Below, piece by piece: positions 8,310 to 16,705 of a DNA stretch of 48,354 nucleotides (positions are counted from its first letter, which is position 1; every line of letters starts with the position of its first letter). The notes under the pieces were generated by a model. It saw nothing but the letters and a program-made list of their open reading frames with translations, was not told the DNA's origin and did not search any database. The stretch covers positions 1-48,354 of the IMG/VR virus record IMGVR_UViG_3300005585_000472; one strand, 5' to 3'. A program made the translations under genes and the position numbers. The DNA is from a virus.

Positions 8310-9868
8310 AATTAGATCAGCAGGAATTAGAAATTTTATGTCTCTCTGCGCTAGTAAAATATCCTAAATGTATGGATAAATTGATTACTCGTGGAATAGG
8401 CGAAGATCATTTTGAATATCAGGCGCAAAATGAGAAAACTTGTTTTACCAGAGCGCTCTATATGCTGATTCATAAGTATTGGCAAGAGAGTGGTGGAAGC
8501 CTTTTTACATCTTATGTTTTAGAGTCAAAATTTCAAGAATATAAAGTTGGTGAAAAAACTAAAATTAAGTTACTTACTTTATGGTCAGAAATTGAAGATA
8601 CTGATGTAGACGAAAATGATTTTTTTGAAATTACAAGTCAAATCAAGCAACGATACTGTTTGAAGCTTTTATCTCAAATGCTGTCTGAGGGATATGATCA
8701 ACTCAATTCAAATGGTTTAGATGATTCTATTAAGGTTATTCAGAAAAAATTAGACCAAATCCAAGAACAAAAAAATGAAATTGGTGGGGATAAACATAGC
8801 TTTGATATTGCTGAGTCCTCAACGTTCTTTGAATCTGAATATGATAAGAGACTTAATCATCCTGAATTATTTAAAGGTATTGAATGTGGAGTCTCAAATA
8901 TAGATGAAAAAACATTTGGTTGGCTTCCTGGTCAGATAGTTGTATTTTTAGCGCCTTCATCTGGTGGTAAGAGTGTTATGCTCTTGAACTCCGCAATTCA
9001 TGCTAACAAGAAATGTGGAAAGAAAGTGCTATATATGTCTTTTGAAATGAATTCATGGCTTTGTTTATTAAGACATGTTTCATTATCATATGAAATTCCC
9101 TATAGCCAAATCAAAGGTAATACCCTTTCATCAGAACAGAAGAAGAAAATTATTGATGGCCTAAAATTAGCAGAAAACGGCCCATATTTTGAATATGATG
9201 TCAACATGGAAGATCCTACTCCAGAATACATCGATAGCAAGATTAGGGACTTAATTGCCACTAAGGGTAAACCAGACATACTTGTTGTAGACTATATCGG
9301 AAACATGACAGTTCGCAATCCTGGTACAGCTAGTAAAGATTGGGAATTACAATCTAAAGCGATTCAACAATTGTTCATCATGGCTAAACGATATAACATT
9401 CCTATCGTTACCGCTCAGCAGATTAACCGAGAAACTATCAGGGACAGCAGAAAGAGCAAAGAAAATAATAAGTTTATGTCCTATGATCAGGCTGCTGCAT
9501 CTGGTGGGCAAAATTTAATGCACTTGTGTACTTATGCTATTGCCATGGAGCCTAATCGTGAAAAGGGCTATTGTATTCTTCACCCTGTTAAAATGCGTGA
9601 TGCTTTCTTTCATCCATTCCCTATTGCTATGGACCCCGAATACAACAAAGTAAGGGAAATGGACAAGGAAGAGCAAGATCAAATTATGGGTCTTCATCAA
9701 ATGAATAATGGGGCAACTACGGTATCAAAACCTGCTGCAACTGACACTGCAACAGAAAAAGTACCAATGAAAAAACGCAACGAATCTAAGGAAGAAAACG
9801 AAGAGATATTTGTTGTTCCTGATAATGATGAAGATGAAATTGAAATTACTGACTGGGTGTTGAGTTGA
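8306..9868 (+). CDS. dnaB: replicative DNA helicase DnaB
   Basis: A 520-residue RecA-fold helicase of the DnaB family that would unwind the fork. The N-terminal domain (1-150) has the usual helical pattern starting with LDQQELEILCLSALVKYP. The C-terminal motor has PGQIVVFLAPSSGGKS with Walker A at 216-223, the SFEM motif H1a, Walker B ILVVDY with Asp329, and a QQINRE H3-type motif. The tail (about 465-520) is acidic and low complexity. I start it at ATG 8306, which makes an ATGA overlap with the loader; a TTG at 8276 would add ten residues. Phage homologues usually work with a DnaG-type primase, here encoded in two pieces. Confidence 0.85.
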   Translation: MKLDQQELEILCLSALVKYPKCMDKLITRGIGEDHFEYQAQNEKTCFTRALYMLIHKYWQESGGSLFTSYVLESKFQEYKVGEKTKIKLLTLWSEIEDTDVDENDFFEITSQIKQRYCLKLLSQMLSEGYDQLNSNGLDDSIKVIQKKLDQIQEQKNEIGGDKHSFDIAESSTFFESEYDKRLNHPELFKGIECGVSNIDEKTFGWLPGQIVVFLAPSSGGKSVMLLNSAIHANKKCGKKVLYMSFEMNSWLCLLRHVSLSYEIPYSQIKGNTLSSEQKKKIIDGLKLAENGPYFEYDVNMEDPTPEYIDSKIRDLIATKGKPDILVVDYIGNMTVRNPGTASKDWELQSKAIQQLFIMAKRYNIPIVTAQQINRETIRDSRKSKENNKFMSYDQAAASGGQNLMHLCTYAIAMEPNREKGYCILHPVKMRDAFFHPFPIAMDPEYNKVREMDKEEQDQIMGLHQMNNGATTVSKPAATDTATEKVPMKKRNESKEENEEIFVVPDNDEDEIEITDWVLS

Positions 9869-10488
9869 AAGAGAAGATAACAAAGCAGTTTATTATCCAT
9901 CTTAATAAAATGGTCAAAATTGATGAATTTATGGAGTCTGAATATGATTCAGACTTTGTTTATTCTAAAAATTCTGAATGGGCTAATACAAACTGCCCTA
10001 TGCCAAATCACAATGATTCCAGCCCCTCTTTTGGAGTAAATTTAGAAACCAATACATATAATTGCTTTGGTTGTGGAGCTTCTGGAGACATTATAAAATT
10101 AATACAATCTGTAGAAGGTTTCAATTTTATAGAAGCTATTCAAAAATTATCCTTAAGTGCTGGCATTGAAGTTGAAACTGTAAATTTAGATATGAAATAT
10201 TTAGTGAATGAATTTCAAAACAAAATTCATGAATATCTAAAAATTGAAAATACTTCTTTGTTTCCTGGTGGCTTGAATGAAATTAGCTTCATGTTTGCAA
10301 TGTCTGAAAAAAGTAAAAGAATTTCTTCCAAGCACAATCAAGATCCTCAAATTATAAAATGGATAGATGAACAGTATAAAATTTTTGATGATTTGATGGA
10401 TAAAAAAGACTACATTAATATCACCACCTTTTGGAAAAATTACAATAAAAATCTTAAAGAGCATGTAAATGAACTCGCAAAAACCTAA
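9865..10488 (+). CDS. DnaG-type primase, zinc-binding domain only
   Basis: A 207-residue protein with the CHC2 zinc-binding domain of DnaG. Zinc ligands are Cys44, His49, Cys67 and Cys70 in CPMPNH and CFGCG, followed by ASGDIIKLI and FIEAIQKLS, the typical helices after the ribbon. The catalytic TOPRIM core is absent; the remaining 110 residues are helical and unlike DnaG. The TOPRIM part is a separate gene at 17992-18750. Start is TTG at 9865 in a TTGA overlap with DnaB; the next ATG (9910) would remove the first helix but keep the zinc ribbon. It probably directs template recognition for priming. Confidence 0.8.
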   Translation: MKEKITKQFIIHLNKMVKIDEFMESEYDSDFVYSKNSEWANTNCPMPNHNDSSPSFGVNLETNTYNCFGCGASGDIIKLIQSVEGFNFIEAIQKLSLSAGIEVETVNLDMKYLVNEFQNKIHEYLKIENTSLFPGGLNEISFMFAMSEKSKRISSKHNQDPQIIKWIDEQYKIFDDLMDKKDYINITTFWKNYNKNLKEHVNELAKT

Positions 10489-10708
10489 TGAAATACATCA
10501 CGAAGACTTACTTAAAGATCTATCAAATTCTCCCACTGAAATTCCAATCAATCTAATCGTTAATGGTACACTAGCCAAGAAGCTCCATTTTGTTATAACT
10601 TTGCTTTCCAAATATTACAACTTGCCAGAAGATGAAATTATCAAATTTATTCTTAGGCAGGGAGTTGAGAAAGAAATAGAAAAAATTGGCAACGTGTTCT
10701 CAGAATAA
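10469..10708 (+). CDS. small ribbon-helix-helix-like protein
   Basis: A 79-residue protein. Residues about 24-40 could form a strand and residues 41-72 two helices, the order of a ribbon-helix-helix DNA-binding fold; the segment LPEDEIIKFILRQGVEKEI is typical of the second helix in such proteins. It overlaps the primase zinc-domain gene by 20 bases and the next gene by 23. A small transcriptional or replication regulator is possible, but the match is by pattern only. Confidence 0.42.
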   Translation: MNSQKPNEIHHEDLLKDLSNSPTEIPINLIVNGTLAKKLHFVITLLSKYYNLPEDEIIKFILRQGVEKEIEKIGNVFSE

Positions 10709-11510
10709 AGATTACATCACAATAAATCCTGAACTAATTCCTCAAATCTTATCTAATAAAGAGTCAGATATTTTTATATTATGGCTTGTTATGAAAAGGG
10801 CTGATAAGAATGGTTCAGGATTTGTTTGTTTTAGCCAGATTTTAGAAGTAGCCAGTACTATTTTTAATTTTCAATCAACTTATGTCTATAAAATTTTCAA
10901 TAAAGGCGTAAATAAGTATTGGTCTGACATTTGCATACATAAAGGCAAGAAGTCAACATCTTTATATGGATTTGGAAAAGTAATAACTAGACTGTCACCA
11001 AAAGTATCAAAGAGCAAATGTATAGCCTTACCATTTTTCTTATTTGAAAATTCTTCAACTAAAACTATTAAGCAAATCTTAATAGCTTTGTTTGCTGCCC
11101 GGTTTGAAGATCCAAATCCTATAAGCATTCTTGCATTATCAAAGATATTACATTTGAGTGAATCTACTATCAGAAATGCAATTAAAGAATGCAATTTAGT
11201 TGATAAGATTTTTAACTTTGAAATTTTAGAAGAAAGCTCATCAAAAGCACCTCTTGTATCAATTATCTTAAATTCAGATCATCCTTGGGGCATGAGGATT
11301 ATAGAACAAGATGAGAAATTTCTTCTAGTAAAACAGATTTCTAATTCATATAAGATAAAGGATTTGAATTTCTTACCGTATGAATATAGACCCAAAGAGC
11401 TCAAGAAAATAGACAAAGCATTACTTGAAATCTTACCTAAAAAACTGTATTCTAGAAAAGATAAAAATATTTTTGCAAACGGCAATAAAGTAATTGCATG
11501 CGAGCAATGA
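10686..11510 (+). CDS. helix-turn-helix protein, possible replication or transcription regulator
   Basis: A 274-residue basic protein starting with TTG at 10686. The N-terminal region (15-70) is helical and resembles a winged-helix domain, and a second helix-turn-helix, ISILALSKILHLSESTIRNA, lies near 148-167. Two HTH-like segments and a long basic tail fit a DNA-binding protein such as a plasmid/phage Rep-like or repressor-like protein. I cannot place it in a family. It ends 56 bases before DnaE. Confidence 0.5.
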   Translation: MATCSQNKDYITINPELIPQILSNKESDIFILWLVMKRADKNGSGFVCFSQILEVASTIFNFQSTYVYKIFNKGVNKYWSDICIHKGKKSTSLYGFGKVITRLSPKVSKSKCIALPFFLFENSSTKTIKQILIALFAARFEDPNPISILALSKILHLSESTIRNAIKECNLVDKIFNFEILEESSSKAPLVSIILNSDHPWGMRIIEQDEKFLLVKQISNSYKIKDLNFLPYEYRPKELKKIDKALLEILPKKLYSRKDKNIFANGNKVIACEQ

Positions 11511-11566
11511 TGACTATGTTAGTAAGTGAATGACTGTCTTTGATGGCGCTTACATGAAAGGTCAAT

Positions 11567-14500
11567 ATGTGTAACAATAAGGATTTTGTGCATCTTCACG
11601 CACACACTCATTTCTCTATACAAGATGCTTTGCCTTCTCCCTCAAAATATGCTTTGAAGGCTAGAGAAATGGGTTTTAGGGCTACTGCTATAACAGACCA
11701 TGGAAAGATGTCTGGTACTGTTGAATTTGTATCTAATTGCAGGAGTCAAATTGATAATCTTGAACAAATTAAACCTATCATTGGGATTGAACTTTATACA
11801 TGTCCAGATAGATTTGATAAAAGCAAGACTGAAGATGGCAAACGACAAAAACTTAATCATTTAACATTATTGGCTCAAAATGAAGTTGGATACAAAAACT
11901 TACTTGCATTATCAGCTTTAGGTAATGACCCAGAAGCTTTTTATTATTCTCCTAGAGTTGATTGGGGATGTTTAGAAAAGCATTCTGAAGGTGTAATTGC
12001 TTTATCTGGATGTTTGGCCTCTGAAGTTAATCAGGCGCTAATGAAAGAAGATATCGACAAAGCTTATTCTACTGCTAGTAAGTTTAAAGATTTATATCAA
12101 GACAGATATTTTGTCGAACTTCAATACCATGGAATTGAAGAGCAAAAAAACAATCTTCATCACTTATTAGATATAGCAAAAAAGCTTGATATTCCAACTG
12201 TTGCATCAAATGACGTTCACTATCTAGATAAGCTTGATTGGAAGCTTCATGATGTCTTGATTCAAATGAGAGACATGCGAGATGAAAAAACTGGCATTAC
12301 TAAAAAGAATGGCAAGAAAGAAGCTTACGGTACGCATCAATTTTATCTAAAGTCACATGATGAAATGATGAAAATTTTTGGCACAGTTCCAGAATGTATC
12401 AAGAATTCTGTTTTGATTTCTGAAATGGTGGATGATTTTTTCAAGTTAGATGTTGAGCACAATCTTCCTAAAGCAATAATTCCAATTGATAATCCTAAGT
12501 TTGCGCAATTTTGGAAAACTAATCTTCCATACAACAGCGCTAATGAAGCTTATTTGGCCTTTAGAGCATTTTCAGGTTTGCAAAATTTAGGTTTCTCTGA
12601 TAATAAAAATTATGTATCAAGATTGAGGTCTGAATTATCTCAAATCTGGTATATGGGTGTAACTGACTACTTCTTGATTCAAAATGAAATGGTTGAGTTT
12701 ATGAAGTCACAAAACATCTATTATGGAATACGTGGATCTGGTGTTGGGTCTCTTGTAAATTATTGCCTTGATGTTTCTTCAGTAGACCCTGTCAGATGGA
12801 ACTTAATGTTTGAGCGCTTTCTCAATCCAGGAAGAGGTACTCAATATAAGATTAACATTTCAGAATATCCAGCCAAACAATGGATACAAGAGAATGGCAA
12901 AATGGAACAAACTAAATACTCTAAAGCCATAACCAAAGTTTGCAAAAATTGGCTTAGTGAAAATCCAGAATATTCTAAATATGAACCTGAGATTTTAAAA
13001 GAAATATGGGTTTTAGAAAATCAAGGTCTTTCATCTTATATTTGTGATTTAGCGAATAATGACATTTCAACAAAAGAAAATGAAAGTAATCTTTGGACTG
13101 CACACATTTTAGGCATTTGTGAAAAAGAGCCTGATGGTGGCTTGCATGTTTCTAAGGTTGCTACTCTTCCTGACGTTGATACAGACATTGATGCTTCTAG
13201 ACGTGCTGAAGTTATTGATTGGGCTGTGGGTAGATTTGGGGCTACTCATGTTGCTCAGATTGGTGCTTGGGGTACTTATGGTGCTAAAGCTGCGGTAGTA
13301 GGATCCTTAAAAACATCTGAACGCTTTAATCAAAAATTTGGCGATAATGTTCATCAAGCTGCTATACAAGTGTCTGCCACTATTCCCAAAGTTCCTGATA
13401 TTACTATTGATGATGCTTTAGTTAATAGTTCGGAATTTAGAAATCATTATAGTTATTGGAAAGAAGAAATTGATATTGCCAAAAAACTAGTGGGGACAAT
13501 TTCAAATTTCTCGGTTCATGCAGCTGGAGTTATTATATGTGGTGACCCTGTAAGCGAACATGCCCCTATTGAAAATTCCAAAGGTAACTTATGTTCTGGA
13601 TTTGATATGTTCAATGTCGAAAGAGTTGGACTTGTTAAATACGACTACCTTGGCTTGAACACTTTTACTCAAATTGCTAATACTATCAAAATGATTAAAG
13701 AGCGTAGGGGTAAAGAAATTGATGTCAGAATCGATATTGATTTAGAAGATCCAAAAATTTACAAATATATTTATGCAAAAGGCAAGACTGCATCTGTGTT
13801 TCAGTTTGCTTCTAGAGGTATGCAAGATGCTCTAAGAAAAGTAAACGCATCAAGCATGGAAGACTTAATTGCTGTCGTTTCTCTCTATCGCCCAGGTCCA
13901 TTAGAATATATTGACACTTATGCTGAAGGTAAGAAAAACCCTGAGGCTGTTGTATACGATGATCCAATTACTAAAAAACATCTTGAAGTAACTTATAACA
14001 TTATGGTTTATCAAGAGCAAGGCATGCAGTTAGCTCGTGATATGGCTGGATTTGATCATAACGAAGTAGATAAATTGAGAAAAGCTATTTCAAAAAAGAA
14101 TGACAAACTTTTTGCTGAAGTTACTGAATTGTTTAGGCAAAAATCACTACAACGTGGTGTTAATGAATCTTCAGTAGAGTCTGTGCTTTCATTAATGTCT
14201 AAGTTTGTTGGCTACGCATTTAACAGATCTCATGCTTGTTCTTATGCAATTCTTTCATTCTGGACTGCTTGGTTGCGCTTCTATTATCCTCATGAGTGGC
14301 TTGCTACATGTATTCATCTGGCAAAAGATGATGAAGATAAGGTTGCTATGCTAAAGAAAGAATGCGATATGGAAAGAATCGTATTAAAAGATCCTAATGT
14401 AAATGAATCAGGCACAACCACTTTAGTAAACGAAAAGAATGAAATTATGCTTCCTCTTTCATCAGTCAAGGGTGTAGGCTCTAGGGCTGAAGACATTGTT

Positions 14501-14830
14501 AATCATCAGCCTTTTGAAGATTGTAAAGATTTGTGTTTAAGAGCAAGGCCAAACAAAGGAATGATTTTTGCACTAGCTAAAGAAGGCGCATTAGATTGTT
14601 TGCCAGACAGTAGAACATTTGAATTTGTTCATGAATTTATGGAATACTGGGACGAGCTAGTAGAAGACAGAATGAAAGAAGAAAGAAATTCTCTACGACT
14701 TAAAAAACTAAAAGAAAAAAATTCTTTATCGTTTCAAGATATAATAAAGAATAAAGTGACAGATAATAAAACGCAATCAGATAAGAGAAAAAGCTTATCT
14801 CAACTTCTGCAAGACGATCTGTTTGATTGA
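11567..14830 (+). CDS. dnaE: DNA polymerase III alpha subunit (DnaE type)
   Basis: A 1087-residue replicative polymerase. The PHP domain begins with HLHAHTHFS at 9-17 and keeps the TDHG and NDVHYL metal-binding motifs that are lost in E. coli, so intrinsic 3'-5' proofreading is plausible. The palm follows FERFLNP (415-421), but about 105 extra residues come before the catalytic PDVDTD at 535-540. Fingers motifs such as SLYRPGPL, YQEQGMQLA, LRKAISKK and GYAFNRSHA are all present. The C-terminal region is shorter than in bacteria, and the chain ends QDDLFD, a good match to a beta-clamp binding motif. Start ATG 11567 has an AAAGG site. No separate DnaQ-type exonuclease is seen in the window. Confidence 0.92.
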   Translation: MCNNKDFVHLHAHTHFSIQDALPSPSKYALKAREMGFRATAITDHGKMSGTVEFVSNCRSQIDNLEQIKPIIGIELYTCPDRFDKSKTEDGKRQKLNHLTLLAQNEVGYKNLLALSALGNDPEAFYYSPRVDWGCLEKHSEGVIALSGCLASEVNQALMKEDIDKAYSTASKFKDLYQDRYFVELQYHGIEEQKNNLHHLLDIAKKLDIPTVASNDVHYLDKLDWKLHDVLIQMRDMRDEKTGITKKNGKKEAYGTHQFYLKSHDEMMKIFGTVPECIKNSVLISEMVDDFFKLDVEHNLPKAIIPIDNPKFAQFWKTNLPYNSANEAYLAFRAFSGLQNLGFSDNKNYVSRLRSELSQIWYMGVTDYFLIQNEMVEFMKSQNIYYGIRGSGVGSLVNYCLDVSSVDPVRWNLMFERFLNPGRGTQYKINISEYPAKQWIQENGKMEQTKYSKAITKVCKNWLSENPEYSKYEPEILKEIWVLENQGLSSYICDLANNDISTKENESNLWTAHILGICEKEPDGGLHVSKVATLPDVDTDIDASRRAEVIDWAVGRFGATHVAQIGAWGTYGAKAAVVGSLKTSERFNQKFGDNVHQAAIQVSATIPKVPDITIDDALVNSSEFRNHYSYWKEEIDIAKKLVGTISNFSVHAAGVIICGDPVSEHAPIENSKGNLCSGFDMFNVERVGLVKYDYLGLNTFTQIANTIKMIKERRGKEIDVRIDIDLEDPKIYKYIYAKGKTASVFQFASRGMQDALRKVNASSMEDLIAVVSLYRPGPLEYIDTYAEGKKNPEAVVYDDPITKKHLEVTYNIMVYQEQGMQLARDMAGFDHNEVDKLRKAISKKNDKLFAEVTELFRQKSLQRGVNESSVESVLSLMSKFVGYAFNRSHACSYAILSFWTAWLRFYYPHEWLATCIHLAKDDEDKVAMLKKECDMERIVLKDPNVNESGTTTLVNEKNEIMLPLSSVKGVGSRAEDIVNHQPFEDCKDLCLRARPNKGMIFALAKEGALDCLPDSRTFEFVHEFMEYWDELVEDRMKEERNSLRLKKLKEKNSLSFQDIIKNKVTDNKTQSDKRKSLSQLLQDDLFD

Positions 14831-14838
14831 GGTGCATT

Positions 14839-15579
14839 ATGTATTATGAAGAAGAAGAAGATGACGAGAACTACGTTAGTGTAGAAAATGACGAAAGTGA
14901 TGAAAATAATCTTATAATTGCAGATATTTTATGGGGACCAAACCCTGAAAATATTGATTGGCAAGATTCTAACTTTGCAAGCGAAATTGTTTCAAGGCTA
15001 AAGGGTGTGACTGAGGAAGGCTTTCAAAAAGAAGTTGAAAGCTGGAGATTAAACATTTCCATATTGCCACATTATGACGAAGTTAATATGCGAAGAGAAA
15101 TTAGAAATTGGGATATAAGTGTACCTTCAAAGCATGAATTTGATTTTGGTAATTTTGCAATCTCATACTCTAAACAAGTGCAGTACAGAAACAGAATTAC
15201 TGAAATGATTTCTGTTGTTTATGCTCATCACGAAATGATTTTTCAAGCTCATAAAAATCTAAAAGAAATGGCAATCAAGCTTACATCTGGAGCAAAACAT
15301 GACAAAGAAGCTACAGCTGCTTTTACAGTTCATAGATTTGTAGTACCAATGTCTCATGCTAAAAGATTCCTTACATATCTTGAGCATGTTTTAAGAAACA
15401 TTGATTTTGCTGCATCTCAAATGGATAGAATGTTGAGAGAACATCAAGCCTTATCAAGAATTAATCAGACATTTAATTCAGAAGGAATGTCTCAATCTTA
15501 TTCTAGGGACACACCTACAAACAGTCAGTATAATAAACCTAGTGTAAAGATCAAAACAAGAAATTCTAGAATAGATTAA
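14839..15579 (+). CDS. hypothetical helical protein next to SSB
   Basis: A 246-residue protein starting at ATG 14839, which has GAGGTG six bases upstream; the TTG at 14827 has none. The first 30 residues are very acidic. Residues 70-230 are mostly helical with many His, Met and Arg, including a repeated pattern of long amphipathic helices. No family recognised. Its place between DnaE and the SSB-like gene suggests a replication or recombination mediator role (the position of UvsY-like proteins in some phages), which I cannot support from the sequence itself. Confidence 0.55.
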   Translation: MYYEEEEDDENYVSVENDESDENNLIIADILWGPNPENIDWQDSNFASEIVSRLKGVTEEGFQKEVESWRLNISILPHYDEVNMRREIRNWDISVPSKHEFDFGNFAISYSKQVQYRNRITEMISVVYAHHEMIFQAHKNLKEMAIKLTSGAKHDKEATAAFTVHRFVVPMSHAKRFLTYLEHVLRNIDFAASQMDRMLREHQALSRINQTFNSEGMSQSYSRDTPTNSQYNKPSVKIKTRNSRID

Positions 15580-15586
15580 ATTTGTA

Positions 15587-15615
15587 TTGACGCTGCCAAA
15601 AACTAATGATATAAA
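15587..15615 (+). promoter_or_regulatory. sigma70-type promoter for the SSB-like gene
   Basis: TTGACG at 15587-15592 and TATAAA at 15610-15615 are separated by 17 bases, close to the bacterial consensus. The start of transcription would fall near 15622, giving a leader of about 35 bases with an AGAGG site before ATG 15657. Confidence 0.65.
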
Positions 15616-15656
15616 GAAACCAAGGGTCCTAAGTGCCCTTTTAGAGGTAACAATAA

Positions 15657-16658
15657 ATGCGATTATCACCATCCAGTCTCTTGAAGACTGAAACAATGAA
15701 GCCAAAAACTTCAAACTCGATGTTCAACTTTAGGGAAGACGTTGTCGATCTTTCCGTAAAGAATTCACCTAAGGTAACTCGTCGATTACGCCTTATTGGT
15801 GATCCTTACATGTTTTGGGAATTTACCGATAAGGTTTATGTTCCTAATCCAACAAATGATCCAGCCCTCCGTGGAAAGACAATCAAAAAAGATTTTCCTG
15901 ATGCGCATATCAAGAAATCCTTTTCACGTATTGGAAATGAGGATCAATCCCAGTGTCCTTGGAAGAAGATGGGTTACATCTGCACAATGCAGTTTGCACA
16001 AAACTGTCTTGAAAAGCAAGAAGATGGTACCTGGAAAGTAAAAGTTCTTAAGAAGGGTAAAGCTATTTTCCACAAGATTGCAGAGGAAATTGCTTTACGT
16101 TATGCAGATGAGACCAATGAAGATGGTGATGGCCGCCACTTTGGAACTCGAAATGCACCATGTGTTAAGATTATTGCTGAAGCAACTGGTAAGCAACCAC
16201 CCCTCTCTGTAGACTACAAGATTCTTTTTGAATCTAAGCCAACTTATATTGATGATGACATGATTGAGCTTTTGCGTAAAGCTGGAGATCCGTCAACTGA
16301 GAAGTTGGTACGTGAGAGAACACGTTATGAGAAAGAGCGCAAGAACGACCCTCTCATGCCTGAATGGGAAGACTTCTTTGTTTATGGATTTTCTCTTGAG
16401 CAGATTTACAAGTTTACACCTGTAGCTTCTGATGAATCTGACACTGTTTCAATTCCTTCCAAACCAGTTGTTGAAGAGGAAGAGATTACTCCAATTATGA
16501 CAAACCTAAAGCCTTTTGCAGCCGATGAGGATGAAGAGGAAGATGAAGGTTTTGTTGTAAAGCCACCAAAGAAGGCTCCTGCTAAAAAGACTGTTGTCAT
16601 TGAAGAAGATGAAGATGATGAAGATGACAATCCTTTAGGCTGGATGGGTAATCGCTAA
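15657..16658 (+). CDS. single-stranded DNA-binding protein (gp32-like)
   Basis: A 333-residue protein whose features fit a phage SSB of the T4 gp32 type rather than the bacterial OB-fold SSB. The N-terminal 250 residues are basic and aromatic. They are followed by a long Asp/Glu-rich tail (about 260-333) broken by a Lys/Pro stretch and ending in DDNPLGWMGNR; acidic tails in SSBs recruit partner proteins. It has its own promoter and ribosome binding site and sits next to RecA. Its Arg codons are often CGT/CGC, unlike the AGA-rich neighbours, as expected for an abundant protein. No gp32 zinc motif is visible, so the assignment rests on tail, composition and context. Confidence 0.62.
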   Translation: MRLSPSSLLKTETMKPKTSNSMFNFREDVVDLSVKNSPKVTRRLRLIGDPYMFWEFTDKVYVPNPTNDPALRGKTIKKDFPDAHIKKSFSRIGNEDQSQCPWKKMGYICTMQFAQNCLEKQEDGTWKVKVLKKGKAIFHKIAEEIALRYADETNEDGDGRHFGTRNAPCVKIIAEATGKQPPLSVDYKILFESKPTYIDDDMIELLRKAGDPSTEKLVRERTRYEKERKNDPLMPEWEDFFVYGFSLEQIYKFTPVASDESDTVSIPSKPVVEEEEITPIMTNLKPFAADEDEEEDEGFVVKPPKKAPAKKTVVIEEDEDDEDDNPLGWMGNR

Positions 16659-16660
16659 TA

Positions 16661-16692
16661 TATTGGGGGATAGATTTTTCTATCCCCCAATA
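16661..16692 (+). terminator. strong hairpin between SSB-like and RecA genes
   Basis: Arms of 14 bases (16661-16674 and 16679-16692) pair perfectly around a TTTT loop. No T tract follows, so this is an imperfect terminator. It could reduce read-through into recA or protect the 3' end of the SSB mRNA. Confidence 0.55.
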
Positions 16693-16705
16693 AGGAATTT
16701 AAAAA

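Noticed and set aside
12830-13150. Intein in DnaE
   Set aside because: The insert has no Cys/Ser start next to a splice block and no His-Asn at its end, and it is not at the known DnaE intein site.
16406-16630. Minus-strand Ser-rich ORF opposite the SSB tail
   Set aside because: It is the mirror of the Asp/Glu-rich coding tail of the SSB-like gene and has no ribosome binding site.
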